A model generated the notes under the pieces. The model saw only the letters and a list, made by a program, of their open reading frames with translations, was not told the origin of the DNA and did no database searches. 61,662 bases of DNA from Haliscomenobacter sp. (GTDB lineage: Bacteria; Bacteroidota; Bacteroidia; Chitinophagales; Saprospiraceae): NCBI RefSeq assembly GCF_016718685.1, contig NZ_JADKCX010000037.1, forward strand, positions 1-61,662, read 5' to 3'. Below, in pieces: positions 41,636 to 51,760 of the stretch (its first letter is position 1; each line of letters opens with the position of its first letter). The position numbers and the translations under genes are program-made.

Positions 41636-43015
41636 TTAAAAAATCTTCCCCGGGTTCAAAATTCCCACCGGATCTAATGCCTCCTTCAATCTTTTCATCA
41701 GGGCAATTTCTGCTGCATTCCGACTCAAATGCAACCAGGCCTTTTTTTCCAAACCAACACCATGCTCAGCGGTGATTGAACCTCCAATAGCGGTCAAAGG
41801 GTTAAATACGATTTCCTCTACTTGATGACGGGTCGCCTGGTCGTTTTGCCCACAGGACACGAACAAGTGCAAGTTGCCATCGCCCATGTGTCCAAACACG
41901 TAGAGGAAGACATCCGGCCAAATTTTTAGTAAGTCCGCTAAGATTTCCTGGGTATACGTTTCCATGGTGGAAATGGGCAAACTGACATCAAAAAGGAACA
42001 CGGGCTGATGTACCGAAAAAATAAAATCGACTTGTTCGCGGATGCCCCAAAACCAGTCCAGTTCCTGCTGACTTTGTGCCAGACAAGCATCAGCAATTAG
42101 CCCACTTTCAAAGGCTTTTTCCAGGGTTTCCTGAAACAGTTTTTGGTCGTTCTCCGGATGGTAACCTTGTGCTTCCAGCAACACGTAATAGGGATGGTCT
42201 CGGGGCAGGGGAGGAGCATAACGGGAAGCTGAAGAAGTCATCAGTTTGTAGTAATCCTGCCAGATTAGTTCATAAGTCGTGAGGGTATGGCCGAGTGTTT
42301 TTTTGGCAAACCCCAAAAAATTACAAGCTTGCGCGAAACTGCTGAGGGCAATGTACGCGGTGTTTTTGCTGAGTGGTACATCCTCCAGTTTGAGCACGGC
42401 TCGTGTGATGACACCAAGGGTGCCTTCCGAACCAATGAACAGGTGTTTGAGATCGTAACCCGCGTTGTTTTTCAGCAAATGGTTCATGGAGCTAATGATG
42501 GTACCATCGGCCAGGACGACCTCCAGGCCCAGCACCAAATTGCGCATGACACCGTAACGCAAAGCTTGTAACCCACCTGCATTGGTAGAAATGTTGCCCC
42601 CGATCATACAGCTGCCCTTGGCACCCAGGTCGAGTGGGAAAAACAAACCTTTGGGTTGGAGCTGATTTTGGAGCTGCTGCAAAACGACTCCAGCTTGTAC
42701 GGTTGCCGTTCGATTGGCTTCGTCGACAGCCTCAATGGCGTTCATCCGTTCCAGACTGAGGGCGATTTCGTGGCCTTGAGTCAATACGCCGCCCACTACA
42801 TTGGTCAAGCCGCCATGCGGCACTACGGGTTGTTTGGCGGCATGGCAAATCTTCAATGCAGTCGAGACTTCTTCCGTATTTCGCGGCAAAAGTAAAGCCC
42901 GACAATTCAGGTTTTCTGCACCAACCCAATTGCTCGCTATTCGCTGGGCGGCTTCGGCGTGTGATAAAACACATTCCGCGCCAAGGGCTTCGGTTAATTG
43001 TTGAACAATGTCCAT
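41636..43015 (-). CDS. FAD-linked oxidase, GlcD/D-lactate dehydrogenase type
   Basis: A 459-residue flavoprotein of the vanillyl-alcohol-oxidase/PCMH superfamily that oxidises 2-hydroxy acids such as D-lactate or glycolate. The FAD-binding half has VVPHGGLTNVVGGV (about 67-80), GSCMIGGNISTNAGGLQALR (about 138) and GSEGTLGVITRAVLKLED. The C-terminal half ends with the signature GGSITAEHGVGLEKKAWLHL and LDPVGILNPGKIF. No Fe-S domain is fused and no GlcE or GlcF gene is adjacent. The substrate is therefore uncertain among D-lactate, glycolate and D-2-hydroxyglutarate. Its start is 9 nt past the YeiH stop, so the two are co-transcribed. Confidence 0.92.
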   Translation of the reverse strand: MDIVQQLTEALGAECVLSHAEAAQRIASNWVGAENLNCRALLLPRNTEEVSTALKICHAAKQPVVPHGGLTNVVGGVLTQGHEIALSLERMNAIEAVDEANRTATVQAGVVLQQLQNQLQPKGLFFPLDLGAKGSCMIGGNISTNAGGLQALRYGVMRNLVLGLEVVLADGTIISSMNHLLKNNAGYDLKHLFIGSEGTLGVITRAVLKLEDVPLSKNTAYIALSSFAQACNFLGFAKKTLGHTLTTYELIWQDYYKLMTSSASRYAPPLPRDHPYYVLLEAQGYHPENDQKLFQETLEKAFESGLIADACLAQSQQELDWFWGIREQVDFIFSVHQPVFLFDVSLPISTMETYTQEILADLLKIWPDVFLYVFGHMGDGNLHLFVSCGQNDQATRHQVEEIVFNPLTAIGGSITAEHGVGLEKKAWLHLSRNAAEIALMKRLKEALDPVGILNPGKIF

Positions 43016-43024
43016 TTTTTACTT

Positions 43025-44287
43025 TTACCTGAATAAAAGATAAGCCAGGATCAAGGTAACGATGATGTTGAAAAACTGCGCGATCAAAAAGGCCCAAAAG
43101 GGTTTGCGGAGACCGTCCTTAAACAAGTCGGAAAACTTAGTTTCCAGGCCAATGCTGGTGAAGGCCAAGCCAAACCACAAGGTCTGGATGTTTTTCAAAT
43201 GCCCTTTCACTTCTTTGACCGTATCGGGTTCCAGCAGGAAGGAAAAAACGAGTGAGGCCGCTAAAAAGCCAAGCACAAACTTGGGGAAACGATCCCAGAT
43301 GATTTTGATGGTCGGTTTTTCCACCGCCATCCCTTCGGCTTGTTTGCCCGTAAGCGTCCAGTATACACTGATGAAAAAAGCGGCAAGCCCCAGCAGAACG
43401 TTTTGGGAAAACTTCACGATGGTACTGACCTCCAGCGCTTTTTCACCGACCATGCTTCCGGATGCAACTACCGCACCAGAAGTATCGATGGTGCCGCCCA
43501 ACCAGGCTCCGGTGATTTCCTGAGAAAGCCCCATGTAATTGGCCAAAATGGGCATAAAAATCATCATGGGGATGGCCACGATAAGTACTATAGATACTAC
43601 AAAGGACAGTTTTTTGCTATCGCCATTGATGGCTCCGGCCGTGGCAATGGCTGCTGAAACGCCGCAGATGGACACCGCACTGGAGAGCATGAAGGCCATT
43701 TCTTCATCAATTTTCCAACGTTTGCAGAGCCAATAGGAAAAGTACCATACACTCAAAACCACCACTAGAGATTGAATCAAGCCAAGGGAGCCGTTTTTGA
43801 GGATGTCAGAAAAAATCACACTGCAACCGAGGAGCACCAGGCCAATTTTCACAAACAGCTCAGTGGATAAGGCTTTGGTGAGCCATTCTGGTAAATTAAA
43901 AAACTGGCGAATGAGCAAACCCAGAATTAGACTAAAGATCACTGCCTCCAGGTTAAGGGATTTGATGAAAGCATTTCCCGCCAGGATTTGAGCCAACAAG
44001 GTGATTGAATACAATAGCAGTAAAGTACTGATAAAACTGTTTATCTTAATCCCAGTCAAACGAGCACCCAAGACACCAAACAGCAAGATGAAGGCAAATT
44101 GATTGAAAATTATGCTGAAGTTTGTGGCAGAAAATACGCTGCCTATCAATTCTCCCCCGTTTGACCAGCCGTATTGCGGCGCTGGCAAAATAAACCAGGA
44201 GCTCAGGGCAAGCCCGATGATCAAAAATCCTAAAATTACCGAAGTCCAATCCTCTGATAGACGAAACCTTGCGTTAGATGCTTCCAT
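43025..44287 (-). CDS. YeiH/UPF0324 putative sulfate exporter family membrane protein
   Basis: A 420-residue inner-membrane protein with about eleven hydrophobic segments. Family signatures are LSSAVSICGVSAAIATAGAI, AWLGGTIDTSGAVVASGSMV and LWFGLAFTSIGLETKFSDL. The name sulfate exporter comes from a few genomic contexts; transport has not been shown for most members, so substrate remains unknown. It is longer than E. coli YeiH (about 350) by an N-terminal extension (DWTSVILGFLIIGLALSSWF) that adds a helix. It is upstream of and 9 nt from the FAD oxidase gene. The 168-nt gap before it holds only a weak imperfect repeat. Confidence 0.9.
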   Translation of the reverse strand: MEASNARFRLSEDWTSVILGFLIIGLALSSWFILPAPQYGWSNGGELIGSVFSATNFSIIFNQFAFILLFGVLGARLTGIKINSFISTLLLLYSITLLAQILAGNAFIKSLNLEAVIFSLILGLLIRQFFNLPEWLTKALSTELFVKIGLVLLGCSVIFSDILKNGSLGLIQSLVVVLSVWYFSYWLCKRWKIDEEMAFMLSSAVSICGVSAAIATAGAINGDSKKLSFVVSIVLIVAIPMMIFMPILANYMGLSQEITGAWLGGTIDTSGAVVASGSMVGEKALEVSTIVKFSQNVLLGLAAFFISVYWTLTGKQAEGMAVEKPTIKIIWDRFPKFVLGFLAASLVFSFLLEPDTVKEVKGHLKNIQTLWFGLAFTSIGLETKFSDLFKDGLRKPFWAFLIAQFFNIIVTLILAYLLFR

Positions 44288-44455
44288 GTGGTGCTGTTGT
44301 GTTGTTGAAGGTTGATAAAAGTTATGCCTAAAATACTGTTAGATGAATAAGTTGATTTTGTAGGGTTGAGTTTAAGGTGGAATGAAGGCTCTTTCACAGA
44401 GTTTATTAAAAACCTCAAACCTCAAGCACCTAGTATAGGGATTGGAGATCTTCCT

Positions 44456-47400
44456 TTACTTATCCTTGATTCCTTTCAATTGCAAAGCCAGCAACTGTTT
44501 GTTCAAACCCGGCAATGCCCCGGAAATGGTAGCATCTAATTTGGTCAAATGCCCTTCCAATTCCTTGCTCAGTTCAGTAAAAACCTTGTGTACTCCGGCA
44601 GTTGGTTTGGCATCACCCGATTCCAAACTGCGGCGCACGGCTGAAATCCGGTTGCCTAATTTGATCGGGAAGTTGAGCGGATCCTGCCCACTTTGGTTTT
44701 TGGTTTGGTACAAATCTTCCTCGATGACGGTCAACTTGGTGTTCAGGTCTTTGGCAGCGGTGGTAAAACTAGCATCGGTGGTTTCTTTCATCCGCGCTTC
44801 CATTTGTTTGCGGAGATTGCGGATGCGGATCACCGCTTCATTGCCTGCACTTTCTTTGTCCCGAATTTTCATCGCCACCTCAAACTGCTCCTGTAAATCC
44901 GCTGCACTGATACCCTTCAAGTTAGGATTCATTAGGATTTGGAAAGGATAGGTTTGGCTATAGGCACCCGCACTGAATTTTACCTGATACTGTCCCAGTG
45001 GTGCTTTGGGGCCATTTTGTGGGCGCGCACCCCAAAGGATCATGCCTTCAAAAACGGTTGCACCAGGGTAACGCAGGTTCCAGGAGAAAGTGTTAAGACC
45101 CGCTTCCACGCCCGGTTTGGGGCCAGCGCCAGGGCCGCCACCACTTCCACGTGGGGCATTGTCGCCCTTGAAGGCCTGAATCAGTTTCCCTTGCGCATCC
45201 AGGATTTCAATTTTTACCGAATCCATTTTTTCCTGCAAATAATACTGGAATACCGCTGTGGTTACTCCTCGCATGGCATCGGCAGGTTTGAACAAAATGG
45301 CGGCTTGTTTGCGGTTGTCAGGCGTCAGTTGTCGGAAGGGATGGATGTCGTCCAGAATCCAGAAACCCCGCCCATGGGTGCCCAGTACCACGTCATTGTC
45401 TTTGATTACCAAATCGCGGATGGGGGTATCCGGCAAGTTCAATTGTAGTGGTTGCCAATGATCGCCAGCGTCAAAGGACACGTATACCCCATGCTCGGTA
45501 CCTAAAAACAGCAACCCTGGTCGCACATGGTCTTCACGTACCGCCCGGGAAAAATGTCCATCAGCGATACCCGTGACAATTTTGGTCCAGGTTTTGCCGA
45601 AGTCGTGAGTGCGGTACACGTAAGGTTGACGATCGTCCACTTGATAGCGGAAAGCGGCCACGTAAGCGGTACCTGGCTGGTGTTTGGATTCGTCAATGAT
45701 GCCCACTACGGAATTTTTGGGCAAATCTTTAGGCGTAATATCCTGCCAGGATTTTCCACCATCCCGCGTGATGTGGATTTTGCCATCATCAGAACCAGCC
45801 CAAATGGTGTTGATGTCATGGTTGGAAGGGGCCAGGGCGAACACAGTAGCGTAAATCTCTGGCCCATTCATGTCCTTGGTGATTTCACCACCCGTTGGCC
45901 CGAGGGTTTCTGGGTCGGCGTAGGTCAGGTCTGGGCTGATTTTTTCCCAACTTTGCCCATCGTCTTTGGTACGCCACACGTGCTGGGAGCAAGTGAAGAG
46001 TACGTTAGGGTCTTTGGGCGAGAACACGATGGGATAAGTCCACTGCCAACGTTCGGGAAGGGCACTGGCAGGTTCGCCAGAAAAAAACCGAGGATACACT
46101 TGAATATCCCGAACTTGCCCATTGCTGCGGTCGTAGCGGGTAAGCAGCGCCCCTTGACTGCCTGCATAAAACAAATCTTTGTTGGTAGGATGTGGCGCGA
46201 TGTAACCACTTTCGCCACCACCAACTTCATAATACCAGCCGTGATTGGGGCCTCCTCCTTGCATAAAACCCCAGCCGTCACTGGGCATGGCCAGGGTGCT
46301 GTTGTCTTGCTGGGCACCAGCCACATGGTAAGGCACATCGTTGGTGGTGGTGACGTGGTAAAACTGGGTGGTACAGTAGTCTTGTTCCGTCCAACTTTGC
46401 CCTCCATTGACCGAAACTACACCTCCGCCATCGTCGGAGATGATCATCCGCATGGGATTATTCGGGTCGATCCAAAGGTCGTGGTGATCGCCGTGCTGGG
46501 TACTGATTTCTTTGTCAAATTTGACCCCGCCATCAGTAGATTTGTAAAAATCAACGTTGAGGCAGTATACGCCATCCTTGTCAAATGGGTCGGCATAGAT
46601 GCGGGAATAATAAAAGGCACGTTGACGCAGTTTGCGCTCATCATTGACCTTTTTCCAGGACCAACCCGCGTCGTCAGAGCGGTATACACCACCATCATTG
46701 GCCTCCACGATGGCCCAAAGGCGGTTGTTGTCCACGGGAGATACGGTAATGCCAATTTTACCCAAAGTACCCGAGGGCATCCCTGGATTACGGCTCAGGT
46801 CGATCCAGGTATCCCCACCATCAACCGATTTCCAGAGTTTACAATCGGGGCCGCCTCCCCACATTTTCCAGGTTTTGCGGTAGACTTGCCAGGTGGTGGC
46901 GTAGATGATTTTGGGATTTTTGCGGTCGATGATCAGGTCAGCTACTCCGGCTTTGGGGCTGACGTAGAGGATTTTTTTCCAGGTATTGCCGCCGTCCATA
47001 GAGCGGAACAGTCCCCGTTCTTCATTGTCGCCATAAGGATGCCCCAGTGCGCCCACGTACACGATGTCAGGATTGGTTGGATGCACCCGAATGCGGGAAA
47101 TGGCCTGGGTTTCTTTCAGCCCCAGGTGCCGCCAACTTTTGCCTGCGTCGGTGGATTTGTAGACTCCATCGCCCTGGGTGATGCTGCCCCGCAACTGGAC
47201 TTCACCGCCGCCAATGTAAACGACATCGGGATTGGTTTCGGCTACGGCTACGGCACCAATCGAGGAGCAGGTGATTTGCCCATCGGTAACGGGGGCCCAT
47301 TCCTGGCCGCCATCGGTGGTTTTCCACAAGCCGCCGCCTGTAGCGCCGAAGTAGTACTCATTGGGCCGACCAGGACTCCCGGTACAACCCAGGGAGCGTC

Positions 47401-47542
47401 CGCCACGCAGTGGACCGATGTTGCGCCATTTGAATTTTTCGAAGTATTTGGCTTCGTAAGGGTTGGTGTAAGTTGTAGGATTTTGGGCCTGTAATGCACT
47501 GAGCATGGCCAGGCCACAAAGTGTAAGAAGCAGTTTTTTCAT
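44456..47542 (-). CDS. Sortilin/VPS10-like beta-propeller protein (BNR repeats)
   Basis: A 1028-residue secreted protein. The start at 47542 (MKKLLLTLCGLAMLSALQA, then Q) is chosen; 11 upstream codons are rejected. Residues about 50-720 are a double propeller of BNR/Asp-box repeats, S-x-D-x-G-x-T/S-W: TDGGQEWAPV, STDAGKSWRHL, SMDGGNTWKKI, SVDGGDTWIDL, SDDAGWSWKKV, TKDDGQSWEKI, TRDGGKSWQDI and FDAGDHWQPL. After a Gly/Pro-rich linker (PRGSGGGPGAGPKPG) comes an alpha-helical C-terminal region. Such proteins are annotated as glycosyl hydrolase or sortilin-like, but no catalytic Glu/Asp set is evident, so enzymatic activity is doubtful. No T9SS tail is visible. It is intact and monocistronic. Confidence 0.9.
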   Translation of the reverse strand: MKKLLLTLCGLAMLSALQAQNPTTYTNPYEAKYFEKFKWRNIGPLRGGRSLGCTGSPGRPNEYYFGATGGGLWKTTDGGQEWAPVTDGQITCSSIGAVAVAETNPDVVYIGGGEVQLRGSITQGDGVYKSTDAGKSWRHLGLKETQAISRIRVHPTNPDIVYVGALGHPYGDNEERGLFRSMDGGNTWKKILYVSPKAGVADLIIDRKNPKIIYATTWQVYRKTWKMWGGGPDCKLWKSVDGGDTWIDLSRNPGMPSGTLGKIGITVSPVDNNRLWAIVEANDGGVYRSDDAGWSWKKVNDERKLRQRAFYYSRIYADPFDKDGVYCLNVDFYKSTDGGVKFDKEISTQHGDHHDLWIDPNNPMRMIISDDGGGVVSVNGGQSWTEQDYCTTQFYHVTTTNDVPYHVAGAQQDNSTLAMPSDGWGFMQGGGPNHGWYYEVGGGESGYIAPHPTNKDLFYAGSQGALLTRYDRSNGQVRDIQVYPRFFSGEPASALPERWQWTYPIVFSPKDPNVLFTCSQHVWRTKDDGQSWEKISPDLTYADPETLGPTGGEITKDMNGPEIYATVFALAPSNHDINTIWAGSDDGKIHITRDGGKSWQDITPKDLPKNSVVGIIDESKHQPGTAYVAAFRYQVDDRQPYVYRTHDFGKTWTKIVTGIADGHFSRAVREDHVRPGLLFLGTEHGVYVSFDAGDHWQPLQLNLPDTPIRDLVIKDNDVVLGTHGRGFWILDDIHPFRQLTPDNRKQAAILFKPADAMRGVTTAVFQYYLQEKMDSVKIEILDAQGKLIQAFKGDNAPRGSGGGPGAGPKPGVEAGLNTFSWNLRYPGATVFEGMILWGARPQNGPKAPLGQYQVKFSAGAYSQTYPFQILMNPNLKGISAADLQEQFEVAMKIRDKESAGNEAVIRIRNLRKQMEARMKETTDASFTTAAKDLNTKLTVIEEDLYQTKNQSGQDPLNFPIKLGNRISAVRRSLESGDAKPTAGVHKVFTELSKELEGHLTKLDATISGALPGLNKQLLALQLKGIKDK

Positions 47543-47647
47543 ACTAAACTTGGTTAGGTTGGTACCAAAAGACAATGGTCAAATCTATAAATAAAAATCA
47601 GACTGGTCGCACTGGAGTTCGGCTTTTTTAATTAGGCTGGGGATGTT

Positions 47648-48617
47648 TTATGTTTTTTTTCGCCCCGACAATTTCGCAGCAATAACACTAACAATGAATA
47701 TCTGTATGGCGTGAAACAGCATCAAGGGGAGCAGCATAATTCCCACTGATGCCATATGTTGAAATAGAATTTTGGAGAAAACCGTCCCGTGTACCAGTGA
47801 TTTTTTAGAACCACAAAACTGTACCGTGATGCGGTCTTCCTGGCTAAATCCCAGCCGATCAGCCAGGTATCCGGTCAGGAAATAAACCGCATAAAATAAC
47901 GCTGTTGCGGCGACCGAAATCAGCAATAAATCCATTGCATCTACCGAGCTGAATACCTTCTCTGCAAAGGATTCGGCAAAACTTTTGTAAATGATCAGCA
48001 AAATGATCGTCTTGTCAAACAAGGTCAAATAACGACTGTATTCCCGGGCAAATTTCCCCCAATACCGCTGCAAGATGACTCCGAGCGTGACCGGTAACAG
48101 GATTTCGGTAATCAGCTTGAGGTAAATGCTTCCGAGGTTAAAATCGCCAGCGGTATGCTGCATAAACAAACCCATCCAAAGCGGGGTGACGACAATCCCG
48201 ATCAATCCTGAAATACTGGCATTAAATATAGCCGCAGGTAAGTTCCCTTTGGCAATAGACACCATCACTACCGAAGAGGTTACCGTTGAAGGCAAGGCTG
48301 CCAGGAATAGAAAGGCCAGCCACACCGTCTGCCCCTGCGCTGACTGCATGAATGGGTAAAATACAAGAACGATTAAGGGAAAAATCAGGAAAGTAGAGGA
48401 CTGTACCAGGAGGTGTAACTTCCAGTTTTTCAAGCCGGTTTTGATCTGCTCAGGACTCAGTTTTAACCCGTAGAAAAAAAAGATCATCGATATCCCAATG
48501 CTCCCGATCTGGTCGAGGGGGATAGGACTTTCGCTGCTTCCCCACTGCGGTACGAAGTAAGCGAGTAAAACTACGGCGATGATGGCCAGGACAAATTTGT
48601 CGATTTTTAACTTTCAT
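47648..48617 (-). CDS. SBF-like (bile acid:sodium symporter fold) transporter, frameshifted
   Basis: From the ATG at 48617 the coding strand reads MKVKNRQIC and leaves frame. Removing one base from the T5 run at 48604-48608 gives MKVKIDKFVLAIIAVVLLAY, which joins the long frame (MIFFFYGLKLSPEQIKTGL) down to the stop at 47648, 322 residues in all. About ten hydrophobic segments are visible. QFCGSKKSLVHGTVFSKILF is the SBF_like (PF13593) signature, as in E. coli YfeH and vertebrate SLC10A7, which influence sodium or calcium handling; the substrate here is unknown. FLFLAALPSTVTSSVVMV is the first pseudo-repeat crossover. The flanking gap 48618-48699 holds nothing recognisable. Confidence 0.87.
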
Positions 48618-48699
48618 AGTTGGTCGCACCAAACCAATTCATGAGTTGCAGCGGGCAGAATATGCTCAACAACCCGTTTCCTAACCCCGTTTCACGACG

Positions 48700-50049
48700 T
48701 TATACATCTCTTCTCGGTTCCGTCTTTTCTCCGCTTGGTTTCGGTTTGTTGTTCCAGCGGGAAGAACCCGATCCGGATTTTTTCTTGTGTGGGCCTCCAC
48801 CTCCGCTATTGGAACGGTTGGAATTTTGGTTGTTGCCGCCTTTCCCGTGGGCATTGGCCTGACGGTGTGGTGGGCCAAAAGTTTTGCCCCGACGTGCGTT
48901 GGGGGTATATTCAGGACCAGGACCCAGGTTTTGCGGGGGTCCCAGTTTTTCGATGTCTTTATCGATGAGTTTTTCAATTCTCCGAAAACGGAGTTGATCA
49001 CCAGGTGAAACCAGCGTGATGGCTTCGCCTTTGCGTTCTGCTCGGGCGGTACGTCCTACGCGGTGCACATAATCTTCGGGGTCACGGGGTACGTCGTAAT
49101 TTACGACCAGATCGATTCCGTCCACATCAATACCCCGACTGATGACGTCGGTGGCTACAATGATGTCGATTTTGCTGTTGCGAAAAGCCAGCATGGTATC
49201 TTCGCGCTGGTCTTGTTCAACATCGCTGCTCATTTGCCCTACAGACAGGTTTTTACGGTGAAGTTTGCTGTACAGCGAACTAACCGATGCCTTCGAGGAA
49301 CAAAAAACCACGATTCGTTGGCCTTTGCGATCTTTGAGTAGCTCGGTCACCAACTGAAGCTTTTGTTCTTCATACACCACATAAGCCCGTTGGGTAACGC
49401 CTTCGGCGGGTTTGGATAGGGCGATGCTGACCGATTCCGCATTGTGTGTCAACTGGCGCGCCAGTTTCATGACCGATTCGGGCATGGTTGCTGAAAACAG
49501 CAAGGTTTGGCGTTTTTGCGGAATTTTTCCAATGATGCGCATGAGGTCGGGCTGAAAACCCATGTCCATCATGCGGTCGGCTTCATCCAGGACGAGGAAC
49601 CGCAGCTTGGAAAAATTGACGTACCCCATGTTGAGGTGGGAAATCAAACGTCCTGGCGTAGCGATGACAATATCAACCCCACTGACCAGCGCTTTCTTTT
49701 CCTGGGCAAATTCTTTGCCATCGCCCCCACCATAAATGGCAATGGAGGATACCCCGGTAAAGTAAGAATATGCCTCAATGACTTGATCGATTTGTACGGC
49801 CAATTCGCGGGTAGGAACGATAACCAAGGTTTGAATGAAATTGGCTTCGCCAGATTCAATGATTTCATTCAAAACAGGTAAAATAAAAGCTGCCGTTTTG
49901 CCTGTGCCTGTCTGGGCTATGCCAATAAGGTCTTTCCCCTCTAAAATAATGGGGATTGCTTTTTCTTGTATCGGGGTGGCCGTTTTATAATTCATCGCGT
50001 CAACGCCATCTAACAGGTCGGGATGTAGGCCAAATTCAGTGAAATTCAA
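48700..50049 (-). CDS. DEAD-box RNA helicase (RhlE-like) with basic tail
   Basis: A 449-residue ATP-dependent RNA helicase. Motifs are in order: Q motif TATPIQEKAIP (24-34), I AQTGTGKTAAF, Ia PTRELAVQ, Ib TPGRLISH, II VLDEADRMMDMGF, III FSATMP, IV IVVFCSSKAS, V VATDVISRGIDV, VI HRVGRTARAER. After about residue 370 comes a disordered, Gly/Asn/Lys-rich tail (GGNNQNSNRSNSGGGG) that would bind RNA non-specifically. Cold-adapted rRNA folding or mRNA decay roles are inferred from family. The 228-nt leader contains hairpin C, and a second, tailless helicase gene is at 56777. Confidence 0.93.
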   Translation of the reverse strand: MNFTEFGLHPDLLDGVDAMNYKTATPIQEKAIPIILEGKDLIGIAQTGTGKTAAFILPVLNEIIESGEANFIQTLVIVPTRELAVQIDQVIEAYSYFTGVSSIAIYGGGDGKEFAQEKKALVSGVDIVIATPGRLISHLNMGYVNFSKLRFLVLDEADRMMDMGFQPDLMRIIGKIPQKRQTLLFSATMPESVMKLARQLTHNAESVSIALSKPAEGVTQRAYVVYEEQKLQLVTELLKDRKGQRIVVFCSSKASVSSLYSKLHRKNLSVGQMSSDVEQDQREDTMLAFRNSKIDIIVATDVISRGIDVDGIDLVVNYDVPRDPEDYVHRVGRTARAERKGEAITLVSPGDQLRFRRIEKLIDKDIEKLGPPQNLGPGPEYTPNARRGKTFGPPHRQANAHGKGGNNQNSNRSNSGGGGPHKKKSGSGSSRWNNKPKPSGEKTEPRRDV

Positions 50050-50131
50050 CGTAAATATATTTACTTGGAAAAAAAATCAAAATTCAGTGCAAAGATGCAG
50101 TTTTTTTAGATTAGGAACATAATTCTTTTTT

Positions 50132-50280
50132 AGGGTTCGGGGGTTCGAGGGTTCGAAGTTCGAGGGTTGAGGGTTCAGCGCTGGATGGTCTTTCATTCCT
50201 TATGTTGACAATAAATATCAAGACCTGGAAAGCTCAACCCTCGAACTTCGAACCCCTGAACCCCCGAACTTCGAACCCTA
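50132..50280. repeat. Intergenic hairpin repeat, family C
   Basis: AGGGTTCGGGGGTTCGAGGG starts the left arm (50132-50175). The right arm 50233-50280 ends CCGAACTTCGAACCCTA. Arms are imperfect but long (about 42 bp), with an inner GGTCTT...AAGACC stem. The TAG stop of the MacB-type permease gene (50278-50280) is the last base triplet of the right arm. The remaining 50050-50131 is AT-rich. Confidence 0.8.
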
Positions 50281-51534
50281 CTTCCTCATCGCCTCCACCG
50301 GATCCATTCTCGAAGCTTGCAAAGCCGGAATCATCCCAGCCAGCACGCCAATAACGGTAGACAGGATAATGCCCAGTGCGGCGTTGTTGAAGGAAAGGTA
50401 CATTTGGAACGAGTCGGTTATTTGCGACAACCCGGCCATAGCCGCTACGACCAGGGCCAGGCCGGCCAAGCCACCCAGGATACAGAGGATGATGGATTCA
50501 ATCAAAAATTCCAACAAGATGATGTATCTCTTTGCCCCGAGAGCTTTTTTGATGCCAATCAGGCGGGTGCGTTCTTTAACGGAAACGAACATGATATTGG
50601 CTACGCTAAACATCCCGACTAAAATGGCAAAGCCGCCAATAAAAACGCCCAATACATTGAGTACGTTGAAAAAACCACTCAGGAAATTTGAAATGATGGA
50701 CAATTGGTTGAGTGAAAAGTTATCGTCTTGTTTGGGCTTCAAGCGGCGGTGGGCGCGCAGTTTACCCGTAACCTCGTCTTTCATTTGATCGACAGATACC
50801 CCTTCTGCTGCCTTTACACAAATGGAAACATCTCCAAATAGGCTATTCGATTTTAGATTGGCAATTTTGCGTGCCAATTCATAAGACACCAAAATGACCT
50901 CATCAAAATTCATTACATTGATGATGCTCTCCCCTGATTTTTCCAAGACGCCGATGACCTCATAACTTCGGCCATTGATTTTAACCGATTTACCGATCGG
51001 ATCAAGGCTTCCAAATACGGCCTCCGAAACCTTGAAACCCAGTACACATTTATTGGCACCACGATGGTATTCATTGGGAGAAAAAAAGCGCCCCTGCTCA
51101 TAATTGAGTTTAAACATCTCCGAAAATTCTTGGGTAACCCCAAGCATATAGGCTCTTTCGGCGCTACTTTGGAAGTATTTCACGGTTTTTTGACCAATGC
51201 CTACATAAAAAGTAGTCAATTGTGCTGAACGAACCTTTTCTTTGATGACTTCGTAATCTTCGTAATCCACATTGGGCCGCCGCAAATATTTGAACCAGTT
51301 GTCGGGATTCTCCGCCCAGGAAATTTTTTGAATGTAGATGACATCATCCCCTAATTTTGCCAAACTGCCCCTTACGTTGTCTTCGAGAGAATCAACTGCC
51401 GAAAACACCCCAATGATGCAAAATATCCCAATGGTGATGCCCAGTAAGGACAAAAAACTGCGCAGACGATTGGCGTTGAGTTGGCCCAAAGCTTGAACAA
51501 TACTTTCGTAAATGATCCGTAAAACAATGCCCAT
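50278..51534 (-). CDS. MacB/FtsX-type ABC transporter permease
   Basis: A 418-residue inner-membrane protein. The start at 51534 (MGIVLRIIYESIVQALGQL) is chosen; 16 upstream codons are rejected. An N-terminal helix (LSLLGITIGIFCIIGVFSAV, 29-48) is followed by a large periplasmic MacB_PCD domain (about 50-270, with LGVTQEFSEMFKLNYEQGRF). The FtsX domain at the end has three helices (GGFAILVGMFSVANIMFVSV, IILCILGGLAGLALVVAAMA, LSTVIGVLAGMIPALQASRM). The cytoplasmic coupling segment TRLIGIKKALGAKR precedes the second helix. No ATPase gene is adjacent, so the MacB-like partner must be elsewhere. Exported substrate unknown. Its stop codon is inside hairpin C. Confidence 0.92.
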   Translation of the reverse strand: MGIVLRIIYESIVQALGQLNANRLRSFLSLLGITIGIFCIIGVFSAVDSLEDNVRGSLAKLGDDVIYIQKISWAENPDNWFKYLRRPNVDYEDYEVIKEKVRSAQLTTFYVGIGQKTVKYFQSSAERAYMLGVTQEFSEMFKLNYEQGRFFSPNEYHRGANKCVLGFKVSEAVFGSLDPIGKSVKINGRSYEVIGVLEKSGESIINVMNFDEVILVSYELARKIANLKSNSLFGDVSICVKAAEGVSVDQMKDEVTGKLRAHRRLKPKQDDNFSLNQLSIISNFLSGFFNVLNVLGVFIGGFAILVGMFSVANIMFVSVKERTRLIGIKKALGAKRYIILLEFLIESIILCILGGLAGLALVVAAMAGLSQITDSFQMYLSFNNAALGIILSTVIGVLAGMIPALQASRMDPVEAMRK

Positions 51535-51635
51535 AGTCGTAAATTGTGGTAGAAGATAATGCTGCAAACATAAATAAAGCACATCAAAGCTTCATTTTCA
51601 ATCGATCAACAACTATTTTTTCCTGTTGAACGTTT

Positions 51636-51660
51636 CACAAGTGGCGTTTTCACGCTTGTG
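51636..51660. promoter_or_regulatory. Small hairpin in the macB/queA divergent region
   Basis: CACAAG (51636-51641) and CTTGTG (51655-51660) pair around an inner GCG/CGC stem with loop TTTTCA. It lies between the divergent permease and queA genes. Possible operator; function unknown. Confidence 0.3.
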
Positions 51661-51708
51661 GAGTAATGTAAAAAAAATTGCAAACATGCTTAATGCCAAC
51701 AATATTTC

Positions 51709-51731
51709 TATCTTTGTGCTTTTTATCTTTG
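51709..51731 (+). promoter_or_regulatory. Duplicate -7 promoter elements for queA
   Basis: TATCTTTG occurs at 51709-51716 and again at 51724-51731, both matching TAnnTTTG, 45 and 30 nt before the queA ATG. A -33 box at the right spacing is not evident. Confidence 0.45.
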
Positions 51732-51760
51732 ACCATTAAAAGGAAAACCAAACAGGAGAG

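Noticed and set aside
45527..47494. 655-codon plus-strand open frame
   Set aside because: It lies wholly antisense to the sortilin-like gene (44456-47542), whose BNR repeats are unmistakable. The frame's length is due to codon bias of the real gene; its translation has no family features.
50132..50280. GGTTCGA elements that resemble tRNA T-loops
   Set aside because: The GGTTCGA repeats belong to hairpin C. No acceptor stem, D-loop, anticodon stem or CCA-ready end could be built around them.
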